Source: Microbulbifer sp. HZ11
Lineage (GTDB): Bacteria > Pseudomonadota > Gammaproteobacteria > Pseudomonadales > Cellvibrionaceae
DNA length: 64,000 nt
Direction of reading: 5' to 3'
Assembly: GCF_000708675.1 (NCBI RefSeq)
Contig: NZ_JELR01000002.1
Coordinates: 248,001-312,000, forward strand
Both the position numbers and the translations under genes were made by a program. The notes below the pieces were generated by a model. It did no database searches. It saw only the letters and a program-made list of their open reading frames with translations, and was not told the origin of the DNA. Positions 8,849-18,129 of the stretch are shown in pieces (the stretch's first letter is position 1; every line of letters starts with the position of its first letter).

Positions 8849-9834
8849 GAACGGGCCTCACTTAGCATTCCATTGCGCGCGACCTTGTCTGCCGCCAATT
8901 GCAAAATGTGCTCAACCCAGACGGCGGGCTCCATAGGCAATAGCAAACCATTCTCCTTGTGGCGCACGATCCCGTCGTAAACCGGCCCGGCGGCATACAC
9001 ACCCACGCCACCCGCCAGGGTGATATCCAGAAACTTGGTGTGGGCGCGGGCGCGATTAAATGGCAGGTCCAGCAGTGGTGCCAATCCAATGGTACGCCCT
9101 GGGCGTTGCAGTAGGGATTGGTAGGCATTCCATTTCATGGGATGCAGCACATGCACTCTCGGCAACCCCTGAAACAGCCGATTGACCCGCGCGTTACCAA
9201 TGACCTCAAACACAATCTGCCCGTTGGCCGACAGAACCTGTTCAATGACAGGGCGCAACCACTTGAGATCCTCACCGTGGGACGCGGAGCCATGATAGAA
9301 CAGCGTAATAGGGGCCTCGTCGGACAATGCAGCATCATTGCGCACCAATAGAGGCGCGAGCGATACCGGCACTTGCGGTGGCAATAACTGCGGATGCCAC
9401 TGTGCGTATCGCTGTTGCAGATACGGGGTGGCCACTAACAGGTTAACTCCCATTGCACGCAACCAGCGCTGGTGCCGCCAACTCAAGTGCAGCAGCTTCC
9501 ATTGATAGCGCAGGGGCATGCGCGCGAAGGAAGACCAGTTGAACAGATCATCATCCACAAAGAAGTGCACACTCGCCGGCGTGTCAGGGTGAGTAGCAAG
9601 CAAGCGGCGCCAGCCTTCGGACATATAGCGGACGAAGACCAGGTGCTTGTCACGTAGTTGGTCCGCTTCCGGTAAGTCCGCCAACGAACGATATTCGACG
9701 GTATTACCCTGCGCTTCCAGGTAAGGGCGCAGAAAGTAGTCCGTTGAGGGATTTGCCCCCTCCTCCACGACCACCCAGCGACCTTCCGGCAGCCGGATGC
9801 GCTGAAGAGTCTGCGCGTTGTGATTGGCGTTCAA
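8839..9834 (-). CDS. Putative glycosyltransferase (family 1-like) of the capsule locus
   Basis: 331-aa protein whose second half looks like the nucleotide-sugar side of a GT-B glycosyltransferase: ITLFYHGSASHGEDLKWL, FEVIGNARVNRLFQGLPRVHVLHP, and a late AHTKFLDITLAGGVGVYAAGPVYDGIV block resembling the donor-binding region of GT1/GT4 enzymes. The N-terminal half contains VEEGANPSTDYFLRPYLEAQG. The frame opens with TTG at 9834, following an in-frame stop, and no ATG occurs in the first 70 codons. It overlaps the kpsC start and lies 39 bp after the truncated metallo-hydrolase remnant. Family assignment is tentative; acceptor and donor sugars are unknown. Confidence 0.6.
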   Translation of the reverse strand: MNANHNAQTLQRIRLPEGRWVVVEEGANPSTDYFLRPYLEAQGNTVEYRSLADLPEADQLRDKHLVFVRYMSEGWRRLLATHPDTPASVHFFVDDDLFNWSSFARMPLRYQWKLLHLSWRHQRWLRAMGVNLLVATPYLQQRYAQWHPQLLPPQVPVSLAPLLVRNDAALSDEAPITLFYHGSASHGEDLKWLRPVIEQVLSANGQIVFEVIGNARVNRLFQGLPRVHVLHPMKWNAYQSLLQRPGRTIGLAPLLDLPFNRARAHTKFLDITLAGGVGVYAAGPVYDGIVRHKENGLLLPMEPAVWVEHILQLAADKVARNGMLSEARSCL

Positions 9835-9872
9835 AATACTAAGTCTTCAAATCTGAATCGAACAATTGCCAA

Positions 9873-10337
9873 TTATGCCGAATCGCACCGCGAAGTGCCC
9901 GCTCCGGGAACGACTACACATTCTGCCAGCCCCTCCTGCTCGATCAGCGCCCGGTCCTGGGTAAAGCCGATCTTCAGGGCGTCTTCGAGTACCAGAGGCA
10001 ACAGCTCCGCCGAAGGCTCAGAGCGATAAATTGGCCCGCGAAAACCCGCCGCGATCAGATAGGGAATCCGCCCCACGTGATCAATATGTACATGGGTTAC
10101 CACCAGCGCCCGCACAGTGCTGATATCAAACTCAATATGCAGACCGTGCTGCCCCCGGCCGCCAGGTGACGTCTCCGCGCCCTGAAATAAACCGCAATCG
10201 ATCAGTACGGAATTGTGCGCATCGGCAAACAGTTGATGACAGGACCCGGTCACACCGGTTGCGGCACCGTGGTGGGTAATATGGCCGGGGGAATTGAGGC
10301 TTGTGGACGACGTACAAGGCGTTGCAATTTCGGACAT
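9873..10337 (-). pseudogene. Truncated MBL-fold metallo-hydrolase (beta-CASP RNA-processing type)
   Basis: About 154 residues correspond to the N-terminal part of long (about 450 aa) MBL-fold/beta-CASP hydrolases: HHGAATGVTGSCHQLF, SVLIDCGLFQGAE, RALVVTHVHIDHVGRIPYLIAAGFRGPIY. The H-x-H-x-D-H zinc motif is intact. The remaining metal ligands, the beta-CASP domain and the C-terminal domain are missing. The frame ends in GAGTSRCDSA and only about 40 bp remain before the next gene, so there is no downstream remnant or simple frameshift to repair. It probably cannot form a complete active site. It has no obvious capsule role and may be a relic left by a rearrangement of the locus. Confidence 0.75.
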
Positions 10338-10397
10338 GGCCAAATCCTTTTGGTCATTATTTTGGAAAAGCAAGCTTACCTGATAGGGAGCCGTGGA

Positions 10398-12662
10398 TCA
10401 CGCCAGGGAAAAATCCTCGTGAATCAGGGTAAGGTTTGGGTTATACGCAGGATCGTTGTCCAGTTGCTCTCCCCATCGCTGGCGCATGTATTGCGCTTCA
10501 CGCTCAGCGCGACGGCGCTTAGCGGCGGTATCATCTGCACCGCGCGAGACCGATTCGTGGTGGTACAACTCCGCAAACGGCGTCCATAAATTGCGGTAGC
10601 CGGCTTCGCGAACCTTCAGGCACAAATCTACATCGTTGTAGGCAACGGCAAGGTTTTTCTCGTTCAGCCCACCGACTTCTTCAAACACGGATTTGCGCAA
10701 TAACAGACAGGCACCAGTTACCGCCGACAGATTCTGTACTACCTGCAAACGGGCCATGTAACCCGCGGCATCCCGCAGCACGTACTTGTGACTATGCCCT
10801 GCCGTACCACCAATACCCAAAATAACCCCGCCATGCTGCACCGTATCATTGCCGTAATACAGCTTGGCACCAACGCAACCGATCTCTGCGCGGCAGGTAT
10901 GAGAAACCATTTCACACAGCCAGTCCGGGGTGATCACCTCGATATCGTTATTAACGAGCCCTAGGATAGAGCCCCGCGCAAGCGTCGCACCAAAATTATT
11001 GATAGCAGAGTAATTAAAGGGATGGTTCCAGCGGTGCACCTGAACCCGCTTATCTTTTTGAACGGCCGCAAAATAGGCCAAGGTATCCGCACAGCGGCTC
11101 TGGTTATCCAGAATCAGAACCTCGTAGTTCGGATATCGGGTCTTCTCCAAAATCGAACTCACACACTGGCGTAGAATATCCACACCATCCCGGGTAGGAA
11201 TCAACAGGCTCACCAGCGGCGCAGGTTGCGGCAGCGGCCAGCGGCACCGTGTAATGGCCGCCCCGGGAAGTGACGGCGACTGCCAGGCCTCCTGCAACAC
11301 CGGCACGTTTCCACCAGATAATGATTGCAAATAACTTGTCAGGCATCGACGCTCGGCATCATTCAACTGTTGCTGTTCAGAGTCCGGAAGCTGCTTCTGG
11401 TGATACAGAACCTGTGGAATATGGGAAATGACTTCTGCTGGTACCGTGTCACGACAGCGCAACAGGCTATCGTAATTCGTTACATTCTCCCCTGCAGGGA
11501 ATTCACAGCCCAGCTGCTGCAACAAATCCCACCGGAAAAAGCACCACTGTCCCACATAGTTGTAAGCCAGTAATAAATCGGGGTTCCAACCGGGCTTGAA
11601 CAATGGCGACTCACGCCCACCGACGGAATTCAGGTGGTCACTATCGGAATACACTATTCTGCAATCGGGCTGCCGCATAACCGACTCGGCCGCAAAGTAC
11701 AGTGCGTGAACACTCAACCGACCCGAAGCTGGTAACTCCGAGAAATAACGCGTAACAGTAGTGCGTTGATCCGCGTATAATTGCGGTATGTCACCAGAGA
11801 CGACTCTCAGACGTGAATCCTCGCCGGCCAGGGTGTTAATGCTCGCGACCACAGGATGAGTGGCCGTCTCAAGCTCTGACGCAATCTCTACAATCAGCCG
11901 CCAGTTTGGATACGTCTGCGCCTGAATCGAGCGAACCGCTGGCAAGGCTCCGGCCACGTTCTGCGGCGTAATCCGCAGGCGCATCACAAACTCAACGGGA
12001 GCTCTCTGATCAGCCAAAAAGGCGACGAGCTCACCTGAATCGGGCATTGCGCCAGGTTCCACCTGAGCGAGCCATTCTGTATACCCGGTCACCGGGCAGC
12101 GTTTATGAAATGTCTCACCATAACGACGCAATGCGACAGAGCGCCAGCTTTGCCTTTTGGATGCAGCCTCCTGTTTCAGAGCGCTGCGAACCCTACGGCT
12201 ACTAAAACCGCGAAATTTCCGGTGCATATTGATCAGGCGCTGGCACAATCGATCTTGGGCAAAATAGGGGGCCAACCAGGCTAAACAGCAATGGGCAACC
12301 GCTAAATCAGGCACCAGGGGCAACTCGCCGGCGGTGGCCTCCCTCCCGGCAATCACTTCCAACTGTACAGCGCAAACCTGCGCAGGAAAGTAGCAGATCC
12401 GCTTGGATACTTTGCCTCGCATAACAGGGAGTGAAACCGCAAGCGCAGGATCAAAACCCTCGCCGCAATCCACCCGCAATATTACATGCTGCGCCCAGCG
12501 GGTATCCGCAAGCTGGAATTCAAACATATACCAGCCTTTACCAGGGAGGCGCCCCTGCCACTGGAAGTACTGCCGACCTTCGGGTTTACCAGAAGGTAGC
12601 GGAAGTAAGGAACGGGGGAGCCGCCGGGTTAACGACCGGAAAAAGCGAAAATATGCGCTCAA
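10398..12662 (-). CDS. Large capsule glycosyltransferase, GT2 family, with degenerate first domain
   Basis: 754 aa in three regions. (1) N-terminal domain (about 1-170) with GKGWYMFEFQLADTRWA and VDCGEGFDPAL...KRICYFPAQ, shared with the neighbouring gene at 13763. (2) A middle domain (about 210-410) that aligns with a GT2 domain by its ends (SIQAQTYPNWRL; FKPGWNPDLLLAYNYVG) but lacks the nucleotide-binding Asp pair and the D-x-D. (3) An intact GT2 domain (about 480-720): VSLLIPTRDGVDIL, EVLILDNQS, GLVNNDIEV, AYNDVDLCLKVREAGYRN. The start is TTG, supported by GAGGT six nt upstream that overlaps the previous gene's TGA. It presumably adds a sugar to the capsule repeat. Confidence 0.8.
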   Translation of the reverse strand: MSAYFRFFRSLTRRLPRSLLPLPSGKPEGRQYFQWQGRLPGKGWYMFEFQLADTRWAQHVILRVDCGEGFDPALAVSLPVMRGKVSKRICYFPAQVCAVQLEVIAGREATAGELPLVPDLAVAHCCLAWLAPYFAQDRLCQRLINMHRKFRGFSSRRVRSALKQEAASKRQSWRSVALRRYGETFHKRCPVTGYTEWLAQVEPGAMPDSGELVAFLADQRAPVEFVMRLRITPQNVAGALPAVRSIQAQTYPNWRLIVEIASELETATHPVVASINTLAGEDSRLRVVSGDIPQLYADQRTTVTRYFSELPASGRLSVHALYFAAESVMRQPDCRIVYSDSDHLNSVGGRESPLFKPGWNPDLLLAYNYVGQWCFFRWDLLQQLGCEFPAGENVTNYDSLLRCRDTVPAEVISHIPQVLYHQKQLPDSEQQQLNDAERRCLTSYLQSLSGGNVPVLQEAWQSPSLPGAAITRCRWPLPQPAPLVSLLIPTRDGVDILRQCVSSILEKTRYPNYEVLILDNQSRCADTLAYFAAVQKDKRVQVHRWNHPFNYSAINNFGATLARGSILGLVNNDIEVITPDWLCEMVSHTCRAEIGCVGAKLYYGNDTVQHGGVILGIGGTAGHSHKYVLRDAAGYMARLQVVQNLSAVTGACLLLRKSVFEEVGGLNEKNLAVAYNDVDLCLKVREAGYRNLWTPFAELYHHESVSRGADDTAAKRRRAEREAQYMRQRWGEQLDNDPAYNPNLTLIHEDFSLA

Positions 12663-12671
12663 TGGATTACC

Positions 12672-13766
12672 TCAAAGAGCCTCTGGGCCTGACTCGAGCA
12701 ATGCCTGGCTTCGTTCAGATGCGCGATGGTAAAGCGCCTGATCAAACCGGATAAGTGGAGAAACCGCGTTTATCAAGTCACGATTCTGTCGATCGAAGCC
12801 ATAATCGTACCCATTAACATTCACTTTAGGCGAACGTTCCCAGGATTTCACAATCCCCGCCTTGGCACTGAGAAACCGGATTGCTGCCTCGAAGTTTTCA
12901 GTAAGCCCTACAAAATCGAATCGCATCAGGTTCGCTTCCGCCTGATCGAATGCATCTTCATTATAAGGCTGCCCAGCAGGAATACTGAAAAAATAACGGC
13001 ACTGGCAATTATCAAACAGCGGTCTCTCTGCTGGACGAAGTTCCGCCACAAACCGGCTCATCGCTTCGGGGCACGAGAAATCTACCTGCTGAAGTCGCTC
13101 AGAAATTTCACGCACAATTCTCGGGTGGCCTTGCAAAAAATCAGCACGCTCGGGCTCGGACAAATGGCGAACCCAATTCAGATGGGAAACCAACTGTTGA
13201 ACCGGCTCTCTCAATATGGTCGCGGTATAAAACTTGCCCCACTCAAAATCTCGCTCGAACCGTTCAACGCCAATATGGCCAGAAATAAATTGATGTTGTG
13301 CAAGTGTAGTGACGTCTGTCACAGACTCAATATGCATTGCCGACCTTTCGCGGCCGAAGTGGTCGATAAAAAATTCATTCACCGAACTACCTGCCGTTTT
13401 GGCAATATGCATGAAAAATATTGGTTTATTCACAAATGCCGGGCGACTCGCCCCCAAATGCCCCAGCATCGAATATACAGCGACCTGAGCGGGCACCTTC
13501 AATCTACGTCCTAGATTCAAAGAAAAACCGCATTCACCGGTGGGATGTATTCCACACCTTTGCAAGTCATCGCGGAACTCTGAAGCCTCGAGAAAATACT
13601 TCTCGCCATCCGCGTTTATCTCTACCAGGGCTGGCGATGTGCTATTTACCGGCTTGGCCCACCCACGAACCACAGGGCCCCACTGATTATCCACCGCGCC
13701 CTCAAAAAGCGCGTTTTCAGCAGGACTGGGTTGTACAACACTGGCCGTGCGATTAAAAAACTTCAT
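12672..13766 (-). CDS. Sulfotransferase family protein (Sulfotransfer_2-like)
   Basis: 364-aa predicted cytoplasmic carbohydrate sulfotransferase using PAPS. The 5'-phosphosulfate loop is FFMHIAKTAGSSVNEFF (about residues 117-133), matching the HIPKTAGTS-type loop of carbohydrate O-sulfotransferases. A later TILREPVQQLVSHLNWVR matches the 3'-phosphate-binding region. The first about 110 residues (GPVVRGWAKPVNSTSPALVEI) form an unrelated N-terminal domain. The start overlaps the upstream GT2 stop by 4 nt (ATGA). Position among capsule glycosyltransferases suggests it sulfates the capsule chain. Confidence 0.75.
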   Translation of the reverse strand: MKFFNRTASVVQPSPAENALFEGAVDNQWGPVVRGWAKPVNSTSPALVEINADGEKYFLEASEFRDDLQRCGIHPTGECGFSLNLGRRLKVPAQVAVYSMLGHLGASRPAFVNKPIFFMHIAKTAGSSVNEFFIDHFGRERSAMHIESVTDVTTLAQHQFISGHIGVERFERDFEWGKFYTATILREPVQQLVSHLNWVRHLSEPERADFLQGHPRIVREISERLQQVDFSCPEAMSRFVAELRPAERPLFDNCQCRYFFSIPAGQPYNEDAFDQAEANLMRFDFVGLTENFEAAIRFLSAKAGIVKSWERSPKVNVNGYDYGFDRQNRDLINAVSPLIRFDQALYHRASERSQALLESGPEAL

Positions 13767-16030
13767 ACCACTGCAGACTCAGTTACTGATATTTCCTCTT
13801 GCCCTGCCAAAGAGAAGTCTTCCCGAGCGCGAGTCAAATTAGGATTGTAAAACGGATCATACTGTAAAAGTGATCCCCACCGCTCCATCAAACGCGCCTT
13901 TTCCAGGTCAAAGCGGGCAACTTTTTCCGGGGTGTCTTCCTGTCCGCGAGACTTGCTTTCATGGTGGTAAAGCTCAGCGAAGGGGGTGAATACGTTCAAG
14001 TACCCTGCCGCCTGGACTCTGAGGCAGAAGTCCACGTCGTTATACGCCACGGTATAGGCTTCGTCCAAACCACTTACCTCTTCATATACGGACTTACGAA
14101 TAAATAGACATGCACCCGTCACCGCACTCAGGTTCTGGCGCACCTTCAGGCGGTTGAAATATCCCGGGCTACCCCGCGGTGAACCGCGATGGGAATGGGC
14201 CGCATAACCACCCAGCCCGAGAATCACACCCGCATGCTGCACGGTATCGTCCGGATAGTACAATAGAGCCCCAATACAACCGTTACCCGGCTGTTGTGCC
14301 AGGGACACTAACTCTTCGATCCACTCCGGGGTAATGACTTCCACATCATTATTGACCAGCCCGAGAATCTCTCCCCTCGCGTGCACAGCGCCAAAATTAT
14401 TGATTGCTGAATAATTGAACGGATAATCGTAACGCAGTACTCGCACCCGCGAATCCCGCTGCTGGATTTCTTGGAACCACGCCAAGGTTTTCGGCTCTTC
14501 ACTCTGGTTATCAAGAATCAGAATTTCGAAATTGCGATAACTAGACCGTTCGAGAATAGAATCCACGCAGGCTCGCACTACAGGCAACATATCCCGAGTC
14601 GGGATCAGCAAGCTAACAAGAGGAGCCCCAACCAGTGGATAACTTACTTTATACAGGTTGTCATCATCGGTTAGTTCAGCCCTTGCATCGATGCCTACCG
14701 CATCCAGATAGTCCTGCAGTGCTCTTTTTCCGGCTACAGAGGTATAAGACTTTTCCCCCGAGCTGAGCGCCGTAGACCCTGCGTGGGCTCGCCAGTGATA
14801 AAGCACCCGCGGGATATGCACAATCTGATGAGCCTGTACGCGTGCAGAGCAACGCAACAACAGATCGTAATCCTGGGCGCCTTCCACTCCAACCCCCTCA
14901 CGAAAACCGCCAACAGCCATGATCAGAGAGCGCCGGTACACCGCAAGGTGGGTCACATAGTTATGCGACAATAGCAGTGCCGGATTCCAGTCGGGCTTGT
15001 AATGGGGTGCAAAGCGCCGACCCGATTCATCGATAAAGTCCTCGTCGGAGTAAAATATATCCGCATCGGGATTCTGCTCTGTCGCACAGGCCACCTCCAA
15101 TAGCGCGTGCTTAAACAGGCAATCGTCATGATCCAGCAGCACCACAAACTCGCCCTCAGCGAGAGACAGTGCAGAATTGCTGGCCGCGCAGATATGGCCG
15201 TTCTCCGTCCGCTGCACAAACTGGATACGACGATCTTTCGCCGCGTATCGTTTCAACGTCTCTGCAACGGCAGGATCCGTAGAGGCATCATCCGCAATAC
15301 ATAACTGCCAGTGTGGATAAGACTGGGCAAGCACGGAGTCCAGACAGGATTGCAGGTGCCGAATGGGTGGATTGAAAACCGGTACGACCACTGAAAAAAG
15401 CGGTTTGTGTGACAGCCCATCGAATCGTCGCTTTACCTTGGGCTGGGCAAATAGTGCTTTCTCATACGCCTGTTGCGCCTCGTATGCCGTGAGAGAACGC
15501 CTGACAAAGAGTTCATTATACTGGCGCCACAACGTCTCCCAGCCCAAGGCTTTGGCTGCAGGAACAGACTCAACCAGGCCGCTATTGACCAGCTTGCGCG
15601 CCATGCTACGCACCGCGAATCCACGGGTCACCTTGGCTAGCACAAAATCATGAATCTGGACTACTGCGGGGAAATCACAGGGGTCAAAACGCAAAGCTCG
15701 GGCTCGGGTTGGGAAATAGCAAACTCGCTTGGCCAGTTGACCTGACTCAATTGCCAGAGAGAATGACTCCACCTCGTTAAAACCGTAGCCGTAATCTACG
15801 TACAGTTTGCTGGGGAGCACCCTTGAATCAGCATCCGCATGAATTTCGAGGATATACCAACCACGTGGTAACAACCCCGAACAGGGAATCACGCTCAAGG
15901 CTGGATCTGCCCCTTCGCACCTCCAGCCCACATCGACAAAACAACAATCCTGTAATGAAAGCAGCTTGCACCACTGGCGACGATTGACCCAACAATTCAA
16001 GCAACAGTGAAAGTAGGAAAAAAGTCTCAC
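13763..16030 (-). CDS. Tandem-GT2 capsule glycosyltransferase
   Basis: 755-aa protein with the same N-terminal module as the gene at 10398 (PRGWYILEIHAD...VDYGYGF...KRVCYFPTRARALRF), followed by two complete GT2 domains. The first (about 208-430) has FSVVVPVFNPPIRHL, IADDASTD and LLDHDDCLFK, so both the nucleotide-binding Asp pair and the D-x-D are present. The second (about 475-700) has VSLLIPTRDMLPVV, ILDNQSEEPKT and LVNNDVEV. A bifunctional enzyme adding two residues, or a polymerase of a disaccharide, is plausible. The GTG start lies at the edge of the AT-rich block to the right, with only a weak ribosome-binding site. Confidence 0.8.
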   Translation of the reverse strand: MRLFSYFHCCLNCWVNRRQWCKLLSLQDCCFVDVGWRCEGADPALSVIPCSGLLPRGWYILEIHADADSRVLPSKLYVDYGYGFNEVESFSLAIESGQLAKRVCYFPTRARALRFDPCDFPAVVQIHDFVLAKVTRGFAVRSMARKLVNSGLVESVPAAKALGWETLWRQYNELFVRRSLTAYEAQQAYEKALFAQPKVKRRFDGLSHKPLFSVVVPVFNPPIRHLQSCLDSVLAQSYPHWQLCIADDASTDPAVAETLKRYAAKDRRIQFVQRTENGHICAASNSALSLAEGEFVVLLDHDDCLFKHALLEVACATEQNPDADIFYSDEDFIDESGRRFAPHYKPDWNPALLLSHNYVTHLAVYRRSLIMAVGGFREGVGVEGAQDYDLLLRCSARVQAHQIVHIPRVLYHWRAHAGSTALSSGEKSYTSVAGKRALQDYLDAVGIDARAELTDDDNLYKVSYPLVGAPLVSLLIPTRDMLPVVRACVDSILERSSYRNFEILILDNQSEEPKTLAWFQEIQQRDSRVRVLRYDYPFNYSAINNFGAVHARGEILGLVNNDVEVITPEWIEELVSLAQQPGNGCIGALLYYPDDTVQHAGVILGLGGYAAHSHRGSPRGSPGYFNRLKVRQNLSAVTGACLFIRKSVYEEVSGLDEAYTVAYNDVDFCLRVQAAGYLNVFTPFAELYHHESKSRGQEDTPEKVARFDLEKARLMERWGSLLQYDPFYNPNLTRAREDFSLAGQEEISVTESAVV

Positions 16031-16102
16031 AGAAATTTGCCAATATTAATTAAATCCAACGGTGGCATACTCTATCAATCACAAACATCCCGTTAATTGC
16101 CG

Positions 16103-17251
16103 CTATACGCCTTGCACGTCACTTTCAGCAATTCTGCTAAGATGTACGGACGGCGACACATCATAATGCAGAAAAAGTTCACACAACTGTTGCGCCATTC
16201 TTCTGCGCTGCTTCGTATAAAGCTCCGGATCAAACTGCATACCAGAAAACAGCTCTTTAATCCCGACGCCTTTTTCTTCGCGCAAGCAGTCAGACAACCT
16301 AATCCTTGGCAACTCCATCAACGATGACAGTTCCTCAGTACGTGAATCATGCGAAATGAGCACCGTAGGCTGCGCGCACTGCAAAGAAAGTATGGAACCA
16401 TGGATCCTAGTCCCAACAGAGGCATCGAAACCTTTTAAATAATGCCGCCAAGAATCAATTTCGTAAAAACTAGAAACCCTTGGACTATAATCGTATCCCG
16501 AAAAAACATCACTCAATCGATCAAAAACTTCTCGCCCACCTTCACAGTATTCCAATAAATCCTTCGGAGCTTGTGCAACAGAACCCACATATTCAACCTT
16601 AGAACTCTCAATTATATTTCGCTCAAGGTTTACGACATCCAAATAGTTATTCTTACCTCTAGAGTAGACTCCAAGATTCAAAACAATACGACGAGGATTA
16701 CAAGATTTTACGTTCTTATAGAAAACGTGCCCCAGATTACGCTCTTTAGATATTAAGTTTGAAGGACAACCAAAGGTCTCAACATTATCAACACCCAAAT
16801 TTTTACACACCAACTCAGTAAATGGCCCACGCAGAAAAATTTTATGAGTCCGGAGTGACATCTCCTTCAGCCACCCCTTAGTACCCTCAGAAATTTTTTC
16901 AGCAAGAGAAGCGGCGCTGCCTGGGCCTACTGCCCCGGCCTGTGCACCGAGCCCCAAAACAATCACCGGAACATCAAGTCGCTCCAAGAATTTCTTTCTA
17001 GCGACATAATCAGTATGGACTCCCAACTGGTTCGCACATGGAATCACAAGAACTCGACAGGAAGAATTGATTTCATCAGGACTGTCAGTCCAGCTAAAAA
17101 ATATTTTTTTCTCATCTATTAACGAGTTAGTCGCATATTGGAAAACCAGATTTCCAGTATTCCCTCCCACTGAGCCAAAGTTACTTTCGAAAGATTTTGA
17201 GAAAAAACCAGGAACTCTTCCAGGAGTCCCAATAATTCCGACAGATTTCAT
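16103..17251 (-). CDS. Polysaccharide pyruvyl transferase family protein
   Basis: About 382-aa protein of the PS_pyruv_trans type, which transfers pyruvate from phosphoenolpyruvate to a sugar as a ketal and so adds negative charge. Recognisable blocks are NFGSVGGNTGNLVFQYAT near the N-terminus, VPVIVLGLGAQAGAVGP, KIFLRGPFTELVCKNLGV, and DASVGTRIHGSILSLQCAQPTVLISHDSRTEEL near the C-terminus. The start is set at the ATG preceded by GAGGTCTAGT; an ATG 12 nt upstream is also in frame. Base composition is clearly more AT-rich than in the flanking glycosyltransferase genes, suggesting separate acquisition together with the next gene. Confidence 0.75.
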   Translation of the reverse strand: MKSVGIIGTPGRVPGFFSKSFESNFGSVGGNTGNLVFQYATNSLIDEKKIFFSWTDSPDEINSSCRVLVIPCANQLGVHTDYVARKKFLERLDVPVIVLGLGAQAGAVGPGSAASLAEKISEGTKGWLKEMSLRTHKIFLRGPFTELVCKNLGVDNVETFGCPSNLISKERNLGHVFYKNVKSCNPRRIVLNLGVYSRGKNNYLDVVNLERNIIESSKVEYVGSVAQAPKDLLEYCEGGREVFDRLSDVFSGYDYSPRVSSFYEIDSWRHYLKGFDASVGTRIHGSILSLQCAQPTVLISHDSRTEELSSLMELPRIRLSDCLREEKGVGIKELFSGMQFDPELYTKQRRRMAQQLCELFLHYDVSPSVHLSRIAESDVQGV

Positions 17252-17252
17252 A

Positions 17253-18101
17253 CTAGACCTCATAACCCAAGCTATTCAACTCTTCTCCGATGTTATCTGA
17301 GAAAATTTTCTTTAAACGCGGTGAGAGTTCACTTTTCCATCGAATCGAATTCGCCTCTGAGGTTATATGTTGACTTACAGTGTCTCTAGCCTGTAAAACC
17401 TCTCCATAGTTCAAACTCAAATCTAGCCAGTCGCCAATCTCATCAGTAAATCTAAAGGGATCTCTCATGAAACTCTCATATTTAATAAAAATTTTTCTAT
17501 GATCCGATTTAAGGTTAGAGACATGCCTCATAAATGTTTTCCGCATATCACAAAGTCTTAATGCGTAACTCTCATCAGAATCATTCTCCTGCCACCCAAA
17601 CCCTTTAAAGCCACGCTTATGATTAAAACTTTTAATTGATAAAAATTCATCACGAGGATCACGAAGCAAGAATATATTCTTTGCTTCCAGTGTTTGATTC
17701 ACGTCTTCGCAAATATCATGAACAACTTTCTCTGCATAATATAATGGACGACTTGGATCAACACTTCCAGCTGCTTTCGATATAACCTGAGAAGAAAACC
17801 CATTCCATAATCGAAGCAAGTAATCCGTGCGAAGCTTTGATCGATCAACAATCGACGTATCAACATATGGAATAGGACCGACTCTTTTAAGGTTACGATC
17901 GAAAAGCGTATCCGGATTCCAGTCATCCCCATTCTCCGCCTCAGCAGAAGCAACCTTGGCTACCCGATGAAGATAAGTAAGGTGTCTCTTCTCAAAAGGG
18001 TATTCTCTATCAAAAATGACGTTGCTAGATGTCCCCAAGACTTGCATCAATAAGGTAGACCCTGAGCGGCCGAAACTACGTAGCATAATGGGAGTAATCA
18101 T
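17253..18101 (-). CDS. Sulfotransferase family protein (Sulfotransfer_1/3-like)
   Basis: 282-aa protein with a clear PAPS-binding P-loop SFGRSGSTLLMQVLG (about residues 9-23) and a second phosphate-binding segment LLRDPRDEFLSIKSF (about 147-161). It is unrelated to the first sulfotransferase at 12672, so the locus encodes two independent sulfation activities. The DNA is AT-rich, like the adjoining pyruvyltransferase gene, which starts essentially at this gene's stop codon. A capsule sugar is the likely acceptor by context; protein or small-molecule acceptors cannot be excluded. Confidence 0.75.
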   Translation of the reverse strand: MITPIMLRSFGRSGSTLLMQVLGTSSNVIFDREYPFEKRHLTYLHRVAKVASAEAENGDDWNPDTLFDRNLKRVGPIPYVDTSIVDRSKLRTDYLLRLWNGFSSQVISKAAGSVDPSRPLYYAEKVVHDICEDVNQTLEAKNIFLLRDPRDEFLSIKSFNHKRGFKGFGWQENDSDESYALRLCDMRKTFMRHVSNLKSDHRKIFIKYESFMRDPFRFTDEIGDWLDLSLNYGEVLQARDTVSQHITSEANSIRWKSELSPRLKKIFSDNIGEELNSLGYEV

Positions 18102-18129
18102 AAAAAAACTTCTTATAGTTCGATGTTTA

